Below, in pieces: positions 12,114-24,040 of a stretch of 64,000 nt of DNA. The notes beneath the pieces are model-generated. The model was not told the DNA's origin. It searched no databases and was given only the letters and a program-made list of their open reading frames with translations. The stretch's first letter is position 1, and each line of letters starts with the position of its first letter. Position numbers and translations under genes: made by a program. The DNA comes from Cerioporus squamosus (Eukaryota > Basidiomycota > Agaricomycetes > Polyporales > Polyporaceae): contig JABYQS010000012.1 of the NCBI GenBank assembly GCA_022592435.1, forward strand, positions 124,001 to 188,000. Direction: 5' to 3'.

Positions 12114-12397
12114 TTATGACGCGCTCGCAGACTCGTCAGCCTCCTCCACCGCCTTCCCTCCCGTTGTCAAGATCTTGGCCACCTTCTCATGGCCATGCTT
12201 CTCCATGTCTGTGGGCAGCGTGCGCCTGGGCTCGCCGAGAATCAAGCGTTTGTACAGGACGACTGTGTCGTGCATGAGCTCATTTTGTTAGGCCGCACAG
12301 GTGAGTGAGAGCACGTACAGCTGGTCACGCCGATGATGGGCACCGTGAAGATGATGGTGCGCCATCGTTGCGCCTGCGGCGGCAGTTTCGAGCTCAT
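12114..12397 (-). CDS. Small single-pass membrane protein (75 aa)
   Basis: Two exons (12397-12319 and 12262-12114) are joined by a GTACGT...ACACAG intron and give 75 residues. The N-terminus is polar and basic (PPQAQRWR). One hydrophobic segment follows, TIIFTVPIIGVTSFVLYKR, then a Lys/Glu-rich tail beginning LILGEPRRTLP and ending in an acidic stretch. Size, basic flanks and a single helix resemble small mitochondrial inner-membrane proteins of fungi, but I recognise no named family. It is tail-to-tail with MIC10 (227 bp between stops) and diverges from UVE1. Confidence 0.6.
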
Positions 12398-12622
12398 CGT
12401 CTCGGTCGACGTGCTCGTCTTGCGGCAGCGTGGCGGCGTCGGGAGGCCGCGGAGACGATGAGACGCCCGGTAGGGTCACGTGACGGACGCGTCGCGCCTC
12501 CCGATCGTCTGCGGGCGGTGACGTCGGTGCGCTGCCCATCGAGGCCGCTGTCAGCATGGCGCATTTGTCTGCCGTCGCCCGACGAGGGGCGGAGGACGTG
12601 GCACAGCGAGCCCGCCTTGTGC

Positions 12623-15025
12623 ATGAACCGCCATCTCGTCCTGCTGGCCAGAGGTTTCTCCTCGTCTACCCGACCCTTCGCGCTCGCAAGAACACTGCGC
12701 ACGACTTCCTCGATATTTGCAGCGCAATTTGCGATGGCTCCTAAGAGGGAGAGAACGACAGCAGCGATCGTGGACGAAGAAGGGACGGTCGTGACGGCTG
12801 CAACAGGCTCGGCGTTGGTGAGCACCCCGGAGGAGGCGCAGGCGTTGATACGCAGGACGTCGACGCGCAGAAAGAAGATGGTCGTCTACACCGAGGAGGT
12901 GCAGGAGGAGGACGAGAAAGAGGAAGACGATGCCTTTGACGGCCCTCTGACCGACCTAGATGACGAGCCCGCAGAGAAGTCCCCTAAGAAGAAGTGGCGC
13001 CGCACGAAGGTGCAGGAGCCCGTTGTCTACGATATTCCGCCTGTAGAGACGAAGACGACGAACTTCAGAGGTACGAGTTTCGCAGCATATAGTAAAGTCG
13101 TCGGCTGACAGAGAGCAGGACGGCTCGGATACGCGTGCTTGAATACTGTTTTGCGCGCCCTGAAGCCCGAGCCTGTGTTTTGCTCTCGTACATGTCGTAT
13201 CGACACGATCAACAAACCCGACTTCGGCATGGACTACTGCAAGGAGTTGGGTAGGAAGAACGCGGAGGACCTCTCTCGCCTCATTCAAGTATGTTTCTTC
13301 TCATGCGTATATGCGCTGAATATTGGCTGATTACATGTACAAACCTCAGTGGAACGAAGACAATGGCATCAAGTTTCTTCGTATGTCGTCCGAGATGTTC
13401 CCCTTTGCGTCACACGAGAAGTACGGTTACACTCTTGAGTACGCGGAGAAAGAATTGAAGGTATGTCTCGCTGCTCCCATGTCGTCAACGAGAACTCATT
13501 TCGATTTGGTATGGACAGGCTGCTGGTGATCTCGCGAAGAAGTATGGGCACAGGCTGACAACACATCCCGGCCAAGTAAGTTGTCGACACTGTGGTTGAA
13601 CTGCGACGCTAATGCCACCTGTTGTAGTTCACACAGCTTGGTTCTCCCAGAGAGGTCGTAGTGGACGCTGCTATACGGGACTTGCAATGTGAGGCACAAC
13701 ACATTGACACCTCTCATTGCGACTCTGACACTCCGTCAGATCATTGTCAAATGTTTCGATTGATGGGACTCGGGAAAGACAGTGTCATGATCATCCACAT
13801 GGGTGTAAGCCATTCTCATTTCATATCCCATGTCCGACTAACAACAGTACCAGGGCATGTTTGGTGACAAGCCAGCCACTATCGAGCGGTTCAAAAACGT
13901 TTACCGAACCAGGCTGACAGACGAGATTCGCGAACGGTTGGTCCTCGAGAATGACGAGATGTGTTACAATCCGGATGACTTGCTCCCTGTATGCGAGGAA
14001 CTCAACATCCCGCTAGTGGTGAGCACGCTCTTCCGTTTAGGTTCGCGCTTTGCTCATCATGGCTATCCAGTTCGATTATCACCACAATTGGATATATGTA
14101 CGTGCCTTCATATGCCCAATGCACGACGTGATTCTCCGCTAACGTTCCCTCCTATAGCCCTCTGAGAAGCCTCTACCCGAGCTCATAGAGCGCATCAATG
14201 CGATTTGGCATCGCAAGGGAATCAAGCCGAAGCAGCATCTCTCCGAACCCTGTCCGGGCGCTGAGACTGTCATGGAGAAACGGAAGCATGCCGACCGCTG
14301 CAAGAGCCTCCCGGAGGACCTGCCGGAAGACATGGATCTGATGATCGAGGTGAGTGCACTATGACATACAGACGGACCCGGTTCTGACGATTGCACAGGC
14401 CAAGGACAAGGAGCAAGCCGTCTTTCACTTGTACAGGGTATACAGCTTGCACCCGGTCATCCATGAGAATCTGCGCCCGGAGAAGCCGCCGAAGCCGTTC
14501 CCCCGCGCAAGTCAAGGCAATGAGGTTGACGGTGAAGGAGAGGCCCCTTCGAGCCCACGCAAACGCAGGGCACGGGCCAAGGCGCCGAAGGTCGAGGAGG
14601 AAGCCGATGGTGCGTATTCTCCGAGGATGCGTTCGCAGTTCATGCTTGACGAGTACTTCATTGTAGAAACTCTTGAGGTGCTGGAGACCGGTGTCGCCGA
14701 GGAGCCTAAGGACCTTGAAGACACTGCCGAGCCGGAAGTTCCCCTTCCAGCCACTCCCAAGAAGAAGACAGCGAAGCAGAAGACACCTCGCAAGAGCCCG
14801 AAGAAGCGCGTCTCTGTCGCTGTCGAAGTTGAGGGGTCCATCAGCTTGAACCAGGTCCTGATAGAGGCCCCGGGTGACGAGTCGGATCGCCTGGACGAGG
14901 ACAATACAGGTAAAGTGTTACTGGTCTTGTCCACCCACTCGAGGAGCTGATGTGTCGCGTCTCGAGGTGCAGTCGGGCAGGACTCCAAGGACGATATCGA
15001 GGTAGATGGTATGCTTGCAAACTGA
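12623..15025 (+). CDS. UVE1: UV-damage endonuclease (UVDE/Uve1)
   Basis: Eleven exons give 619 residues. The core has the TIM-barrel UVDE signatures: GRLGYACLNTVLR, LRMSSEMFPFASH, TTHPGQFTQLGSP, IIHMGGMFGDK, LENDEMCYNPDDLLPVCEEL, FDYHHNWIY and HLSEP. These contain the His/Asp/Glu metal ligands of the family. The enzyme nicks 5' of cyclobutane dimers, 6-4 photoproducts and other lesions in an excision-repair route independent of photolyase. Two in-frame starts exist. The upstream ATG 12623 adds a 37-residue Arg/Ser-rich, acid-free leader (HLVLLARGFSSSTRP), typical of mitochondrial targeting. The second, ATG 12734 (MAPKRERTT), gives a form without it. A basic C-terminal tail (KKKTAKQKTPRKSPKKR) could act as a nuclear signal. 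The last exon is short and its stop at 15025 is the least certain part. Confidence 0.93.
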
Positions 15026-15344
15026 AGTCTCCCGCGGGAGCTACGATATAGTATCGGTGTGTATAGTGATTCTGATATCCTCAATATCGTCGCTCCCTTC
15101 CCGTCCATGTATCTTCTATCCTTCAAATGTTCAGAAATGTTCGCTACTGCGACACAGCGGTGCCGTGGTGAGCATGTACATCCCGACCACGACAATCTCG
15201 CGGCGTCGTCGAGTTGTATGAGTGCGGCGGCTGGGAGAAAGCCTAAAAGGTGGACGACGCGGACCAGCCGAGCCAAAGCCGAGCTGACTCGTCTCGAAAG
15301 TCATACGCGGTAGTCCACCACATACTCCCGGATGTACCCTCCGC
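15026..15344. other. UVE1 3' flank
   Basis: 319 bp between the UVE1 stop and the outer edge of the inverted duplication. A short open plus-strand stretch (EMFATATQRCRGEH) could be an alternative last UVE1 exon if the GGTATGC at 15008 is used as a donor. Otherwise nothing is recognised. Confidence 0.35.
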
Positions 15345-15530
15345 ATAATCGACTTTGGGCGCGGGAAGTGCTGGGAATGGGAGCTCAAGGAGGGCGACGA
15401 CGTCGAGAAGCGGAGGTTCGAGTTCGCGAGGCGGATAGGGGACGAGGTCGCGCGTGCCCGGAGCGAGTTGCTCAATGAGAACTTTGGGTTCCAAGCAATG
15501 CGTGACGCTCTTGTAGCACGCATACTTTAG
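15345..15530 (+). pseudogene. Duplicated terminal exon fragment of an unknown gene
   Basis: The plus strand encodes DFGRGKCWEWELKEGDDVEK and runs on to DALVARIL before TAG at 15528-15530. The same sequence, slightly changed, is the last exon of the minus-strand gene ending at 29647. Here the upstream exons of that gene are absent: the sequence to the left is UVE1 3' flank with no matching exons. This copy is therefore an orphaned gene end carried along by the duplication and is probably not expressed as a protein. Confidence 0.65.
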
Positions 15531-15782
15531 CCTCGTGTGCTTCCACGGTGCACCGCGTACCGCTCGAAGAAGAGAGGAAGAGGGAGATCGCTGCTGAATC
15601 CTGACACTTGTAACTAGGAAGAAACTGCCGTGACAGTTCAGGCTGCTACTCGTAACTCGGCCATGTTAAATATCCAAGAAAGACAATGCACCAATGACGA
15701 AGTAAATAAATACAGAGAGAACGGACGGACTACGCATCTAGGGTATACATGGCGATAGTCAAAGCTCGATCCCCCCGGGAGA

Positions 15783-17549
15783 CTAGTACGCGGAAGACGA
15801 CGATGCAGCGGCCTGAGACTCCGGCTGAGCCCGGCCTTCTTCCTCCCCGGCCTCAGGGGGCGAGCGAACTTGCAACTCCATCTCAAAGCCATCGTCATCG
15901 GACCGTGCCGAAAGGTCCGGATTGATGAAGCCTCCAAGGGACGAGATGAAGGATGGCGTGCTGTCCCAAGGGTTCCTCGATGAATGCAACGGATCGTCGC
16001 GGTCGAGTCTGACGGTCATCTGGCTCGCTTCTTGCAGTGCGAGGAGGAAGCGCGAGATGAGGATGACGGTGATGCTACCAGGATTGGTGAGGACAAATAT
16101 TCACGGAAAGGTACTGGTGGAACACATACGGGCCGGTGAATGCAGTAATGACACTGATCCCGCTACTGCCATCGCCCGCAACCTGTGGAGAGGAGCATGT
16201 TATTGGACATGCAGATTTGGAAAGCACCAGTGGACAGGTCATGTGGCTTACCGCAGTCGCCGTGAAGACAAGGTGTAGAACATTCAATGCGAACAGAACG
16301 CTAGTGATTCCCATCCGCGATCAAGAGTCAGATGAGGTTCCACGGCCTTTTGCTTCTGCATACATGAAATATATGGTTCCTGTCCACGGAGTCATGCATT
16401 AGTAACAGTGAGCATGTTACTGATATAGAGGCATACCGCCGTGAAAGAGAATATCCGATAGCGAAAGTCTCTTGGAGAATCGGATATCCCTCAGGGCGCT
16501 CCAACTGTTCAGCTTTGTCCAAGTGATATAGATGAGTAGCATGTCGGCGACGATGAGCGGCACTCGAGACATGATCACGACTGCGGTTCCATGAATGAGC
16601 AAGTGCTTTGCATATGATTGTTGGCTAACCTACGCCTTGTACAACAAAATCAGTACCAATGTAGGTGATGTCAGTGGTTGGCATTGAACGCAAACCTAAG
16701 GGTGAGTGTGGCACTGATGCTGTCTGTCTCGAGGCATCCAAACGGCGGGAAGTTCAATCCAGAGGGGTGTTGGCCATATTCAACCTGTATCATCGTCCAA
16801 TCTGCATCTGTTCACTTGTTACGAACTCTGATCCACTCACCAGATTAGCACCCACTGGCGCCAGAGACAAAGCAAGGACTATGAATCCAATTGGCTTGCT
16901 CCTGCTCAAGACAAATGCACGGAGGGCGGAAAAGACTCATTGAAAGTGTCAGGCAAGTACTCCTACGGACTGGAAGTGTGACTCACCTGCCCCAGGGACT
17001 AACTGCAGTATGGGTAATGCGCGCATCGCCAGCCCGAACAAGGAACAACTGCGGACGTCAACAGTCATCCCGCACTGCTTCAATGTATGTCAGACTACTG
17101 GGTCGCACCAACCTCTGATTTCGGTCAGACTCTGCCATGGCACGGAAGGCTAAATTTACGTACCTTATCCGAACGGAAAGATGCAAACTCGACCGAAGAC
17201 ATGACATAGAGTGTCATAGACACCCATTTGTTCGCGAAGAACAAGAGTGACGCTCCAGTCCACTTGGTGTTCCAGAAGCACGCCACATCTCGATCAAACG
17301 TGATCAAGGCGTCGAAGATGAAGACAACTATGGCGAGAGAAAGCGTTTTTCAGTTGTAAGAAATGTCATTGTGGCACTCTGAATGGAGTAAACGCACCTG
17401 CGGATGCCACATTGCAGTAGGCGCCGTTATAGCTGGACGGCGGCATGAGCAAGCGCTATCCGTGACGAGCTGACCTGGCACTACGCAACGTACAGGCTGT
17501 CATATAGCTCGATTGTCGCAACAGCAGCGGCATCTGCGTCGGAGGACAT
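15783..17549 (-). CDS. DUF6533-type multi-pass membrane protein, left copy
   Basis: About ten small exons are read from ATG 17549 (MSSDADAAAV) to TAG 15783. The N-terminal DUF6533 signature is clear: ALITFDRDVACFWNTKWTGA followed by SLLFFANKW. Further exons encode hydrophobic helices (FELATYALPILQLVPGA-like, SALRAFVLSRS, GFIVLALSLAPV, MSRVPLIVADMLLIYITWTK, SVLFALNVLHLVFTATA) and ISRFLLALQ, then an acidic Ser-rich cytosolic tail. About seven transmembrane helices are expected. Family members are abundant in mushrooms and of unknown function; a receptor-like role is speculation. No stop or frameshift is seen in the exons checked. One splice junction near 16640 remains unresolved. Its twin is at 27632-29402. 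Confidence 0.75.
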
Positions 17550-18376
17550 GTTGAAGTCGAAGAAGGAGGGGCGAGGGGTATTGCGATGCCATCCATGGCA
17601 CAATCAGCCCTTATATCGTGTACGACTTGTACGGTCAGCATAGAGGATGGCGACCATCTTGACGCATCCAACCCGATCGCATCGAGTCGGATAGAAGCAT
17701 CGTGCGAGCACGAGGCGATCCTGTTTGCGAACACTCGCCGTGCTTGGACTCGGACTGGACTACGTTGTGAGGCCTGTATAGGGATTGCAGTCAATCACGC
17801 AGTTCGCAGATGGACCAATCTGAAGGTGATATGAATGGTCAGCCACTGTGGCCGATGTCCAGAAGGCGAACATGAACCCCAGCTCACCTTGAGTTTGCGC
17901 CCATGTATGATGCACAGGCGACCGAAGCGAAGACCGGCGCGAGCGTGAGGCGGTCAGTGCCTCGATGAGCAGGTATCTCACATCCCGAACCTGAACGTTA
18001 ACCTGCTAACATCGGCACAACTAGATAGATTTGAACAACTCAGTTGGTTGTCTGCTGAACTGAGGATTCGGTACAACCATCAGTACGACCAGGGGGAAGA
18101 TCGTGAGACAGAGAGCAACTGACCTTCGTGAGGCTGCCAAACTTGACTCAAACCAGTAGGCTGGGTGCCGCAGAGGGGTGCCGTAAGAACTGCGGAGTTC
18201 GGTATGTTGGCTGTGAGGAATGGTCGGACACTGAACTGGTCAGCGCTTCAAACCTGACCCCGAGGAATGCATCCTCGTGAGTCGTCGTTCTCGCAAGCTT
18301 GCACATAATCGGAGACGACACATTTGCTCCGAAAGAGAGTCGTGATTGACGAACCATCGTCCGCGAACTCCAACCC

Positions 18377-18381
18377 AAAAA
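18377..18381 (-). terminator. Pol III T-run terminator, left tRNA-Asn
   Basis: Five T residues on the minus strand lie about 16 bases 3' of the tRNA, as expected for RNA polymerase III termination. Confidence 0.6.
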
Positions 18382-18397
18382 GCGCGTACCATATATA

Positions 18398-18480
18398 CTG
18401 CCCCAGTGAGGCTCGAACTCACGACCTTCCGATTGCGGGAAGTAACAGTCGGACGCTGTGACCAACTCAGCCATGGGGCA
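18398..18480 (-). tRNA. tRNA-Asn(GUU) with 9-nt intron, left copy
   Basis: The cloverleaf folds cleanly. The acceptor UGCCCCA pairs with UGGGGCA, with discriminator G. The D stem is GCUG/CAGC, the anticodon stem UCCGA/UCGGA, and the T arm GUGAG-UUCGAGC-CUCAC. The anticodon loop reads CU-GUU-A followed by a 9-nt intron (CUUCCCGCA) at the canonical 37/38 position, then A. The body resembles yeast tRNA-Asn. It differs from the right copy by one base in the D loop and by several bases of the intron. It marks the inner edge of the duplication. Confidence 0.92.
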
Positions 18481-19075
18481 TATACATTAGCGACCTAGCA
18501 GTCTCCTTGAGCATATCGTCCCCACTTCCAACGAGGCCAGCTTGCACAGTAACAGTAACACTAGCTTACTGCGGACCGTGGAACCTTGAAGCAAACGTAA
18601 GGTACCGGCGCACGATAGATGAAATATTGTATGAACAAGATCGCTGTAGCAGGACCAACTGGCATTGGATATACGATTAAGCATCAGCTATCGGACGACG
18701 GCGGTGTACATCTCAGACGCAAGCTGAGACAATAACTACTTAGTTCAAGCTACGGTATATTTGATGGGTAATAATCGTGAGTGTGATGACTCCGTGCTTG
18801 CAGCTGGAGCACCGTTTGGCCTAAGCAGATCGTGGTTGTGGTTGGTTGTAGTGCGCGATGCAGGAGACTCGAGAGTGTGTTGTCGAAGCGGAAGGAGCGG
18901 CGCCTCTACTGACTAGTATACAGAAGGTCAAAAGCAGGGATACAGAGCAAATTGGTCATGATGGGTAATAGATAGATAGATAGCAAGGTATGATGCGTGC
19001 GATGATGCGAGGGATGACAATGAGCGACGAAAATGCAAGGGGGTGGGCAGCGAGTTGCGAAGTGGAAAAGAACGC
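18481..19075. other. Intergenic between left arm and PLC
   Basis: 595 bp with no gene seen. An (ATAG)n microsatellite lies near 18967-18982. The right part is the 3' flank of PLC. Confidence 0.5.
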
Positions 19076-22000
19076 TCAGGCGTCCTGGATGTCGATCTTG
19101 ACAAAGAGCGTTGAGAAGAGGTACTGCGAGAGCTGCGCGTCGTGCAGCGGGAGATGGCGGTATCCTAGAGGGGCGTAAAAGATCACCAACTGCGACAACA
19201 GGCGACAATTCAAACGAACACATACCAAGGTTTAGACTTCCCAAGCTGGCGCAGTACACGGCAAGGGGCTCGTCGTCCTCCTTGTCCTCCTGCTTGACCG
19301 AGAAGCGCACAAACACCAGATCCTTCATGTCCCCGACGAGGTCATACGGCAGACAGATCTGCTGCTCCCACACCGGGTTGAACCCGTTGTTCTTCACCAC
19401 ACCCGTCTTGCACGTCACCGTGCGCGCCGAGGTCGCAGCGACCGTGTTCCCCGCCGTCGGGGGCGAGTACGCGTCGGCGGTCGCATCGGGCAGGAACGGC
19501 GAGTGCGTCCAGTCGGGGATGTGGATGGACACCTCGACGAAGGGATCGATGACGGACTTGTCGATGATCTCCCGCCCTTGCGAGTCCTTCGGGCGCGGCA
19601 GCTGTTGTGCGGAGATGATCTGCCGAGCGACGCGAGGTTAGGATCGCAAGTATCTAGTACTGAGAGCGAGTGGTCGCGTACCGTGATGTTCAGAAAGTGC
19701 TTTGTCCGCTTGGACAGCAGCTGCTTGTCATTGATGCGGAGCGCGAGCGGCTTGAGCACGTATCCCGCCCGCCCGTTCCGCTGGAACATCGCATGGTTGA
19801 TCATGTACCCCAAGTCTTCACAGCACAGAAAGCCTCAGCACCACATTCCCGACGAGTCGGACGGAGAAGGACGCCACTCACCAAACGTCTGCCAGTTTAG
19901 CGCGACGAGCTGGCATCCTGCCGACCAGTACCGGTGTGGCTCATAGTTCGTGGAGCCAATCCGCGTGCCTTTCGGGTACGTCCTGACAAGATGGGTCCGG
20001 TTGTGCTTGATGAGGTCCATCATGCCCTCCTTGAGCAGCTTGTTCGCCGTCTTCTCGGAGAGCGAAAACACGTGCTCCGGAGCGTACTCCTCCTTCTTGT
20101 TCAGCCCCCGGCACTTGACACCCACCGTGTACACGAGCAGCGACACGAGGTCCATCGACATCTTCACCTTTGGCGCCTGGGACACCGGTGGGGACTGCGG
20201 ACCGGCAGGGATGACGGCGGAAGCGGCAGGCTTGGGCGACCCAGGCGAACGCACGCGGTTCAGGGCGCCGCGCGCCTTCCTGAACTCGGACTTGAGGTCT
20301 GCGGCGAACGGCGGTTAGGACCAGCACAGCAATACGGTGGTGAGAGTACGCGGAGGCGACGCACCTTTGATGAGCTCGACCTCGTTCTTTCGCGCCTTCC
20401 GCCACTCCTGTTTGATCTCGGCACCCATGTCAGAGTCCGACGCCGACGTGTCCGAGGTGGATGACTCGGTGTCGACGGTGACCTCCTTCTCAGTGAGCCC
20501 TTGCTTCTCCGAGACGTATAGGTTCTTGGCCTTGAGCAGGACGCGGCCCTTAAGCTCCTCGGGACTCGGCAGGGTATCGATCTTCGGTCGGGAATCAGGG
20601 GGCGCCCACACGAGGTGCTCGCCGAAGACCTCCTTCATGATGATGACGAGTTGCTCTTGCTGAGGTACGGAGCAATGGATCTCGGCAGAGATGATGATGG
20701 GGTAGGGAGATGCCACGAAAGCATATTTCATGATTGCGGTGCAGGTGTCACGCACGGAGACCCTGGACGTGAGGGTCCGCCCATGGTACACGCAAGGCTC
20801 CGTTTCGCCATCGTAGATGTCAACTGAGATAGTGGTCAACGAAAAATCTACAGGTAGACCATAGATCGAACTCACGCTCAACGCTCCGGCATGAGTGCAG
20901 CAGCGCACGGATGTAACCCTCGACAGTACTTTCGCCGACCAGCTGATGGCCCACCAGGTAGGTGTTGTGTGACGAGGAGATGTAATACTCCGGCAGCGGC
21001 CGCGTCATGTCATGGTAGATCCGTCCGTGCTGGTCCGCGAAGACCGAGTTGTCCGCAGAAAGCAGGAACGTCGTGAAACCGCTCAAGGTCATCTTCGCTG
21101 TTTCAACCGTCAGTGGAGCAACAGTGGAGACTGTGCTCGCCGATGGCGGAGGAGACGTGAGACCCGTAGACGACGAGGACTCCGATGCCTGCTTCGAGAG
21201 CGAGACAGACTGCATGGCGAGGTCCAGCGAGGTTTGAGGCGGCGAGCCAGGTGCTTTCTCTCCTGGCGGAGGGGCAGCGTAACGCAAGAAGAGATGCTCG
21301 AGCTCCGGCCCACTGAGAGAAGACTGCAGGGTTATCAACACACTGCACGGTGCACAATGCATAGGAGAACGTCACACCTTCTGGGATTGGCGCATAAACT
21401 GCTCGAACGCAGCGAAGGGCATCTCAGACTCTCCACCGGTTACCTTCTTGAACAGCCTGTCAAGCTCGGGGCGTGCCTTGAGGGATTTGACGAAGCGCTT
21501 GAAGTCAGCGAAGTCCAGGTACCCGCGGTTCTGACTGTCGGCTTGCTGCAGGCGACGTCAGCTTCAGCGCAAGTGCTCCGTGAGCCAAGTCCGCACCTTG
21601 AACCGCCGCAGCAGATCCTCCTTCGAGGGATTGATGTTCAGCCTGCGGCAGAGGCGTTCGACGTCATCAAAGTCGAGGCGCTGGTCGTGCTCGTCGTCCG
21701 CGCCCTTCCAGAACTGCTTCTCCCAGACGGCCTGGCGCATGTCTGCGCTCCCGAGCCCGCTCATGAGCTGCTGGCGGATCGTGTACAGCCGGCGGAGGGT
21801 GACGTCCCACATCTGGAAGATCTCGCGCGTCGCCGCGATGAGGTGCAGCGTCTTGTACCCGCCGTCGAGCACGTAGACGATCGTGAGCCACTTGTCCTCG
21901 TACTCCTGCGCGAGCTGGAACTGCTCGCGGTACAGCCGTGCGTCCTGGCCCTCGCGCAGCTCCTTGATGTTCTCGATCGGAACTGGCCGCCGCGCATGAG

Positions 22001-22769
22001 CACGGGGGGCACTGGGGGGAAGATAGGGGACACTCACTGAATCGCAGCTTCTTCGACTCCCATATAATCTGGCCCTGGTCGGGGTCGAGTCTGAACACGT
22101 ACCGCTTCTGCTTCTTTGCGGACACCTTGAGCATCGGCACGCCCTGCTGGAGCAGCTGCGGGATGATAACGTCCGTGCCCGACGCGGTCTGCGCAACCGG
22201 CGCCGGCTGCTGCGCCTGTTGCTCCTCCTGCTGGTGCTGCTGCTCGGTGATGGGGGACTCTGGGAGGGACGCCATCCTGGTGAGCGGACGAAGACGCAGA
22301 TGGGAGGAGGAACGAGGAGAGCCAGGGTCGACGTCAACTGCAGGCAGGCTCTCGGCGGGGGCGTGATTGACTCGTGGCCGCGTGGAGAGCACCTCAGATT
22401 GGGCGCGGCGATGGCTCCTCCGTCTCTGCACCCACAGCACCGGCGAGAGCGTGAACGTCGTCGTCTCGGCGGCAGCAGCTCGGCCTCTGAGATGAGCGGC
22501 GGGCTGCGGGCGGTGGGCGCGGGCGTCGAGGGGGATCGCTTGAAGCTCGCGCGCCGCGCGACGGTCGTCCCGACGTCCTTCAGCGTCCGCCGTATCGACC
22601 CTCCCAGCCCGCTCCCGCCGTCGGTGCGTCGTCGCCGGAGCGGCTTGTAGTCCGAGTCGGGGTCCGAGGCGAGGATGGTGTCTGCGATCGCGGGCACGGG
22701 CTCGCCCTTTGTCGTGAGGAGGTTCGCGGCGCGGTGCAGCATGCGCGGGCGGTGGTGTTCCTTCGCCAT
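19076..22769 (-). CDS. PLC1: Phosphoinositide-specific phospholipase C (delta-like)
   Basis: Domains in order: a Ser/Arg-rich N-terminal extension, a PH-like domain (VPMLKVSAKKQKRYVFRLDP onward), EF-hand-like helices (DHDQRLDFDDVERL and SQNRGYLDFADFKRFV), the catalytic X box with SSHNTYLVGHQL and VYHGRTLTSRV, a Ser/Asp-rich linker, the Y box (STNYEPHRYWSAGCQLVALN) and a C2 domain (NNGFNPVWEQQ) ending KIDIQDA. The two catalytic His residues of the X box are present. The enzyme cleaves PIP2 to IP3 and diacylglycerol in calcium signalling. The start at 22769 (MAKEHHRP) opens a frame that must shift by one base near 22466-22474 (after SEAELLPP) to meet the frame leading into the PH domain. A missing base there, or an unseen intron, is required. 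The short isoform starting at MASLPESP (22273) would avoid the problem. Confidence 0.9.
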
Positions 22770-24040
22770 GGCGGAGACTGAGAGCGTGATTATGAACTAG
22801 CCATGCAGAAGTAGAGTAGGTCGTCGTGAAACAGGTATCAAAATGAGTCAAGCGAGGTATATGTCGACGGGCGGAGGCGAGTTGCGGGCGTTGGTCGCGC
22901 AGCAATATACTTATACCATCTCTGCTAGTAGCACTTTACTACAATTTGCCGTAAGCTACACACAGGCTACACATCAGCTAGTCAGTGCTCGGTCCCGGAC
23001 GCGTTGTTCACCCCGGTTGCTATTGGAATAGTGTCTAATTCCCATGTCGCGAGTATACGTAGTACAGAGGGTGTTCGAGCGTACTATAGAGTACTGCTTT
23101 GTACCGCACCTCCATGGCCAGGTACTGCCCCGTACCCGCCACAACCCTCCGACGCCGACATTGATTTCGACACTGCATCCGCCAAGCAGAAGCAGAAGCA
23201 GAAGGCCGGAAGCCTCACGCCTCAGGGCCTCAGGTGTCGACCGTGCCGTCTCTGTACGGCAGTTCTTCGCCTAGTCTAACTTCTTCGGGCACGTGTGGCC
23301 GACAACAGTCGGAAGCCAGCATTCCACCAAGACGCCAAACGTCCAGGACCATGGACAAGACTGCGCCGTGCGGACAGGACACTCACACCAAGGAATGCGG
23401 GAAAGGTCCTTGACCACCCGATGACCACCACATTGTGGCCAAGAAGGACAGACTGCAGAGCCTCTGCTGTATATGGTACCGGAGCTTTCGTCTGCGACAT
23501 TGTCAACGTTTCAACGCCGTGCACAAGCCGGGCATGGCATTGGGAACGAGGATGATCCCACCCACGACTCGGACCGACATGCAGCGAAGTCACAGCCCGG
23601 CTCGATCGGAACAAGTCCAGTCCACATACCCACATCTTCCCACTGCAAGCCAGGGAAGCTCGAACGTGCGCTGGGCCGCAGTTTGCGAACAGAGCTTGAG
23701 GTGCCAGGCGATATGATGAGGAGTCCCCTCGCGAAAGGGAAAGGGACGTCAAATCTAGAAAGCGTAGACAGCAATGTACATCCTTCAGTATCTTCTGGCT
23801 TCTCGTATCGTATCGTACCTCGCAGCACAGTCAATAGGACCAACAGAACAACACACTGGACACCTTCGAAGCGGCCGATTATAGCTGCCCGCCGCCGGCG
23901 CGCAGCGAGCATCCGTGTACGCTGGGAATAACTTAGCGATAGGGATGAGATGCGGGATCGGCGCACAAGGCAGAGAGAGACGCAGAACTCTATGAGAGAG
24001 AGGCCTGAAAATAAGCAGTCCATCTTGGGGGTCTTCAACG
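22770..24040. other. Long intergenic between PLC and ERT1
   Basis: 1.27 kb. It should hold the PLC promoter next to 22770 and the ERT1 3' end next to 24040. Open frames (for example minus strand 23276-23752, 158 codons) have no recognisable motif or supporting splice pattern. I see no RNA gene or repeat. Confidence 0.45.

Larger units (their letters stand above)
15345..18480 (+). repeat. Inverted segmental duplication, left arm
   Basis: This arm is near-identical, in reverse complement, to 26729-29845. It carries the last exon of an unknown gene, a complete DUF6533 gene with its introns and upstream region, and a tRNA-Asn. Similarity fades abruptly outward of about 15345, where only scattered bases match, and stops exactly at the 5' end of the tRNA on the inner side. 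Differences are mostly single substitutions, with short indels in introns and spacers. The two arms enclose about 8.2 kb containing PLC and ERT1. Confidence 0.88.

Noticed and set aside
19934..20908. Long plus-strand open frames across PLC
   Set aside because: They run antisense to PLC exons with clear X/Y-domain motifs and have Arg/Leu-biased shadow composition.
21012..22040. 343-codon plus-strand frame
   Set aside because: It mirrors the PLC EF-hand and PH exons and lacks any motif; GC-rich shadow.
23276..23752. 158-codon minus-strand frame between PLC and ERT1
   Set aside because: No recognisable family and no matching exons; kept as intergenic.
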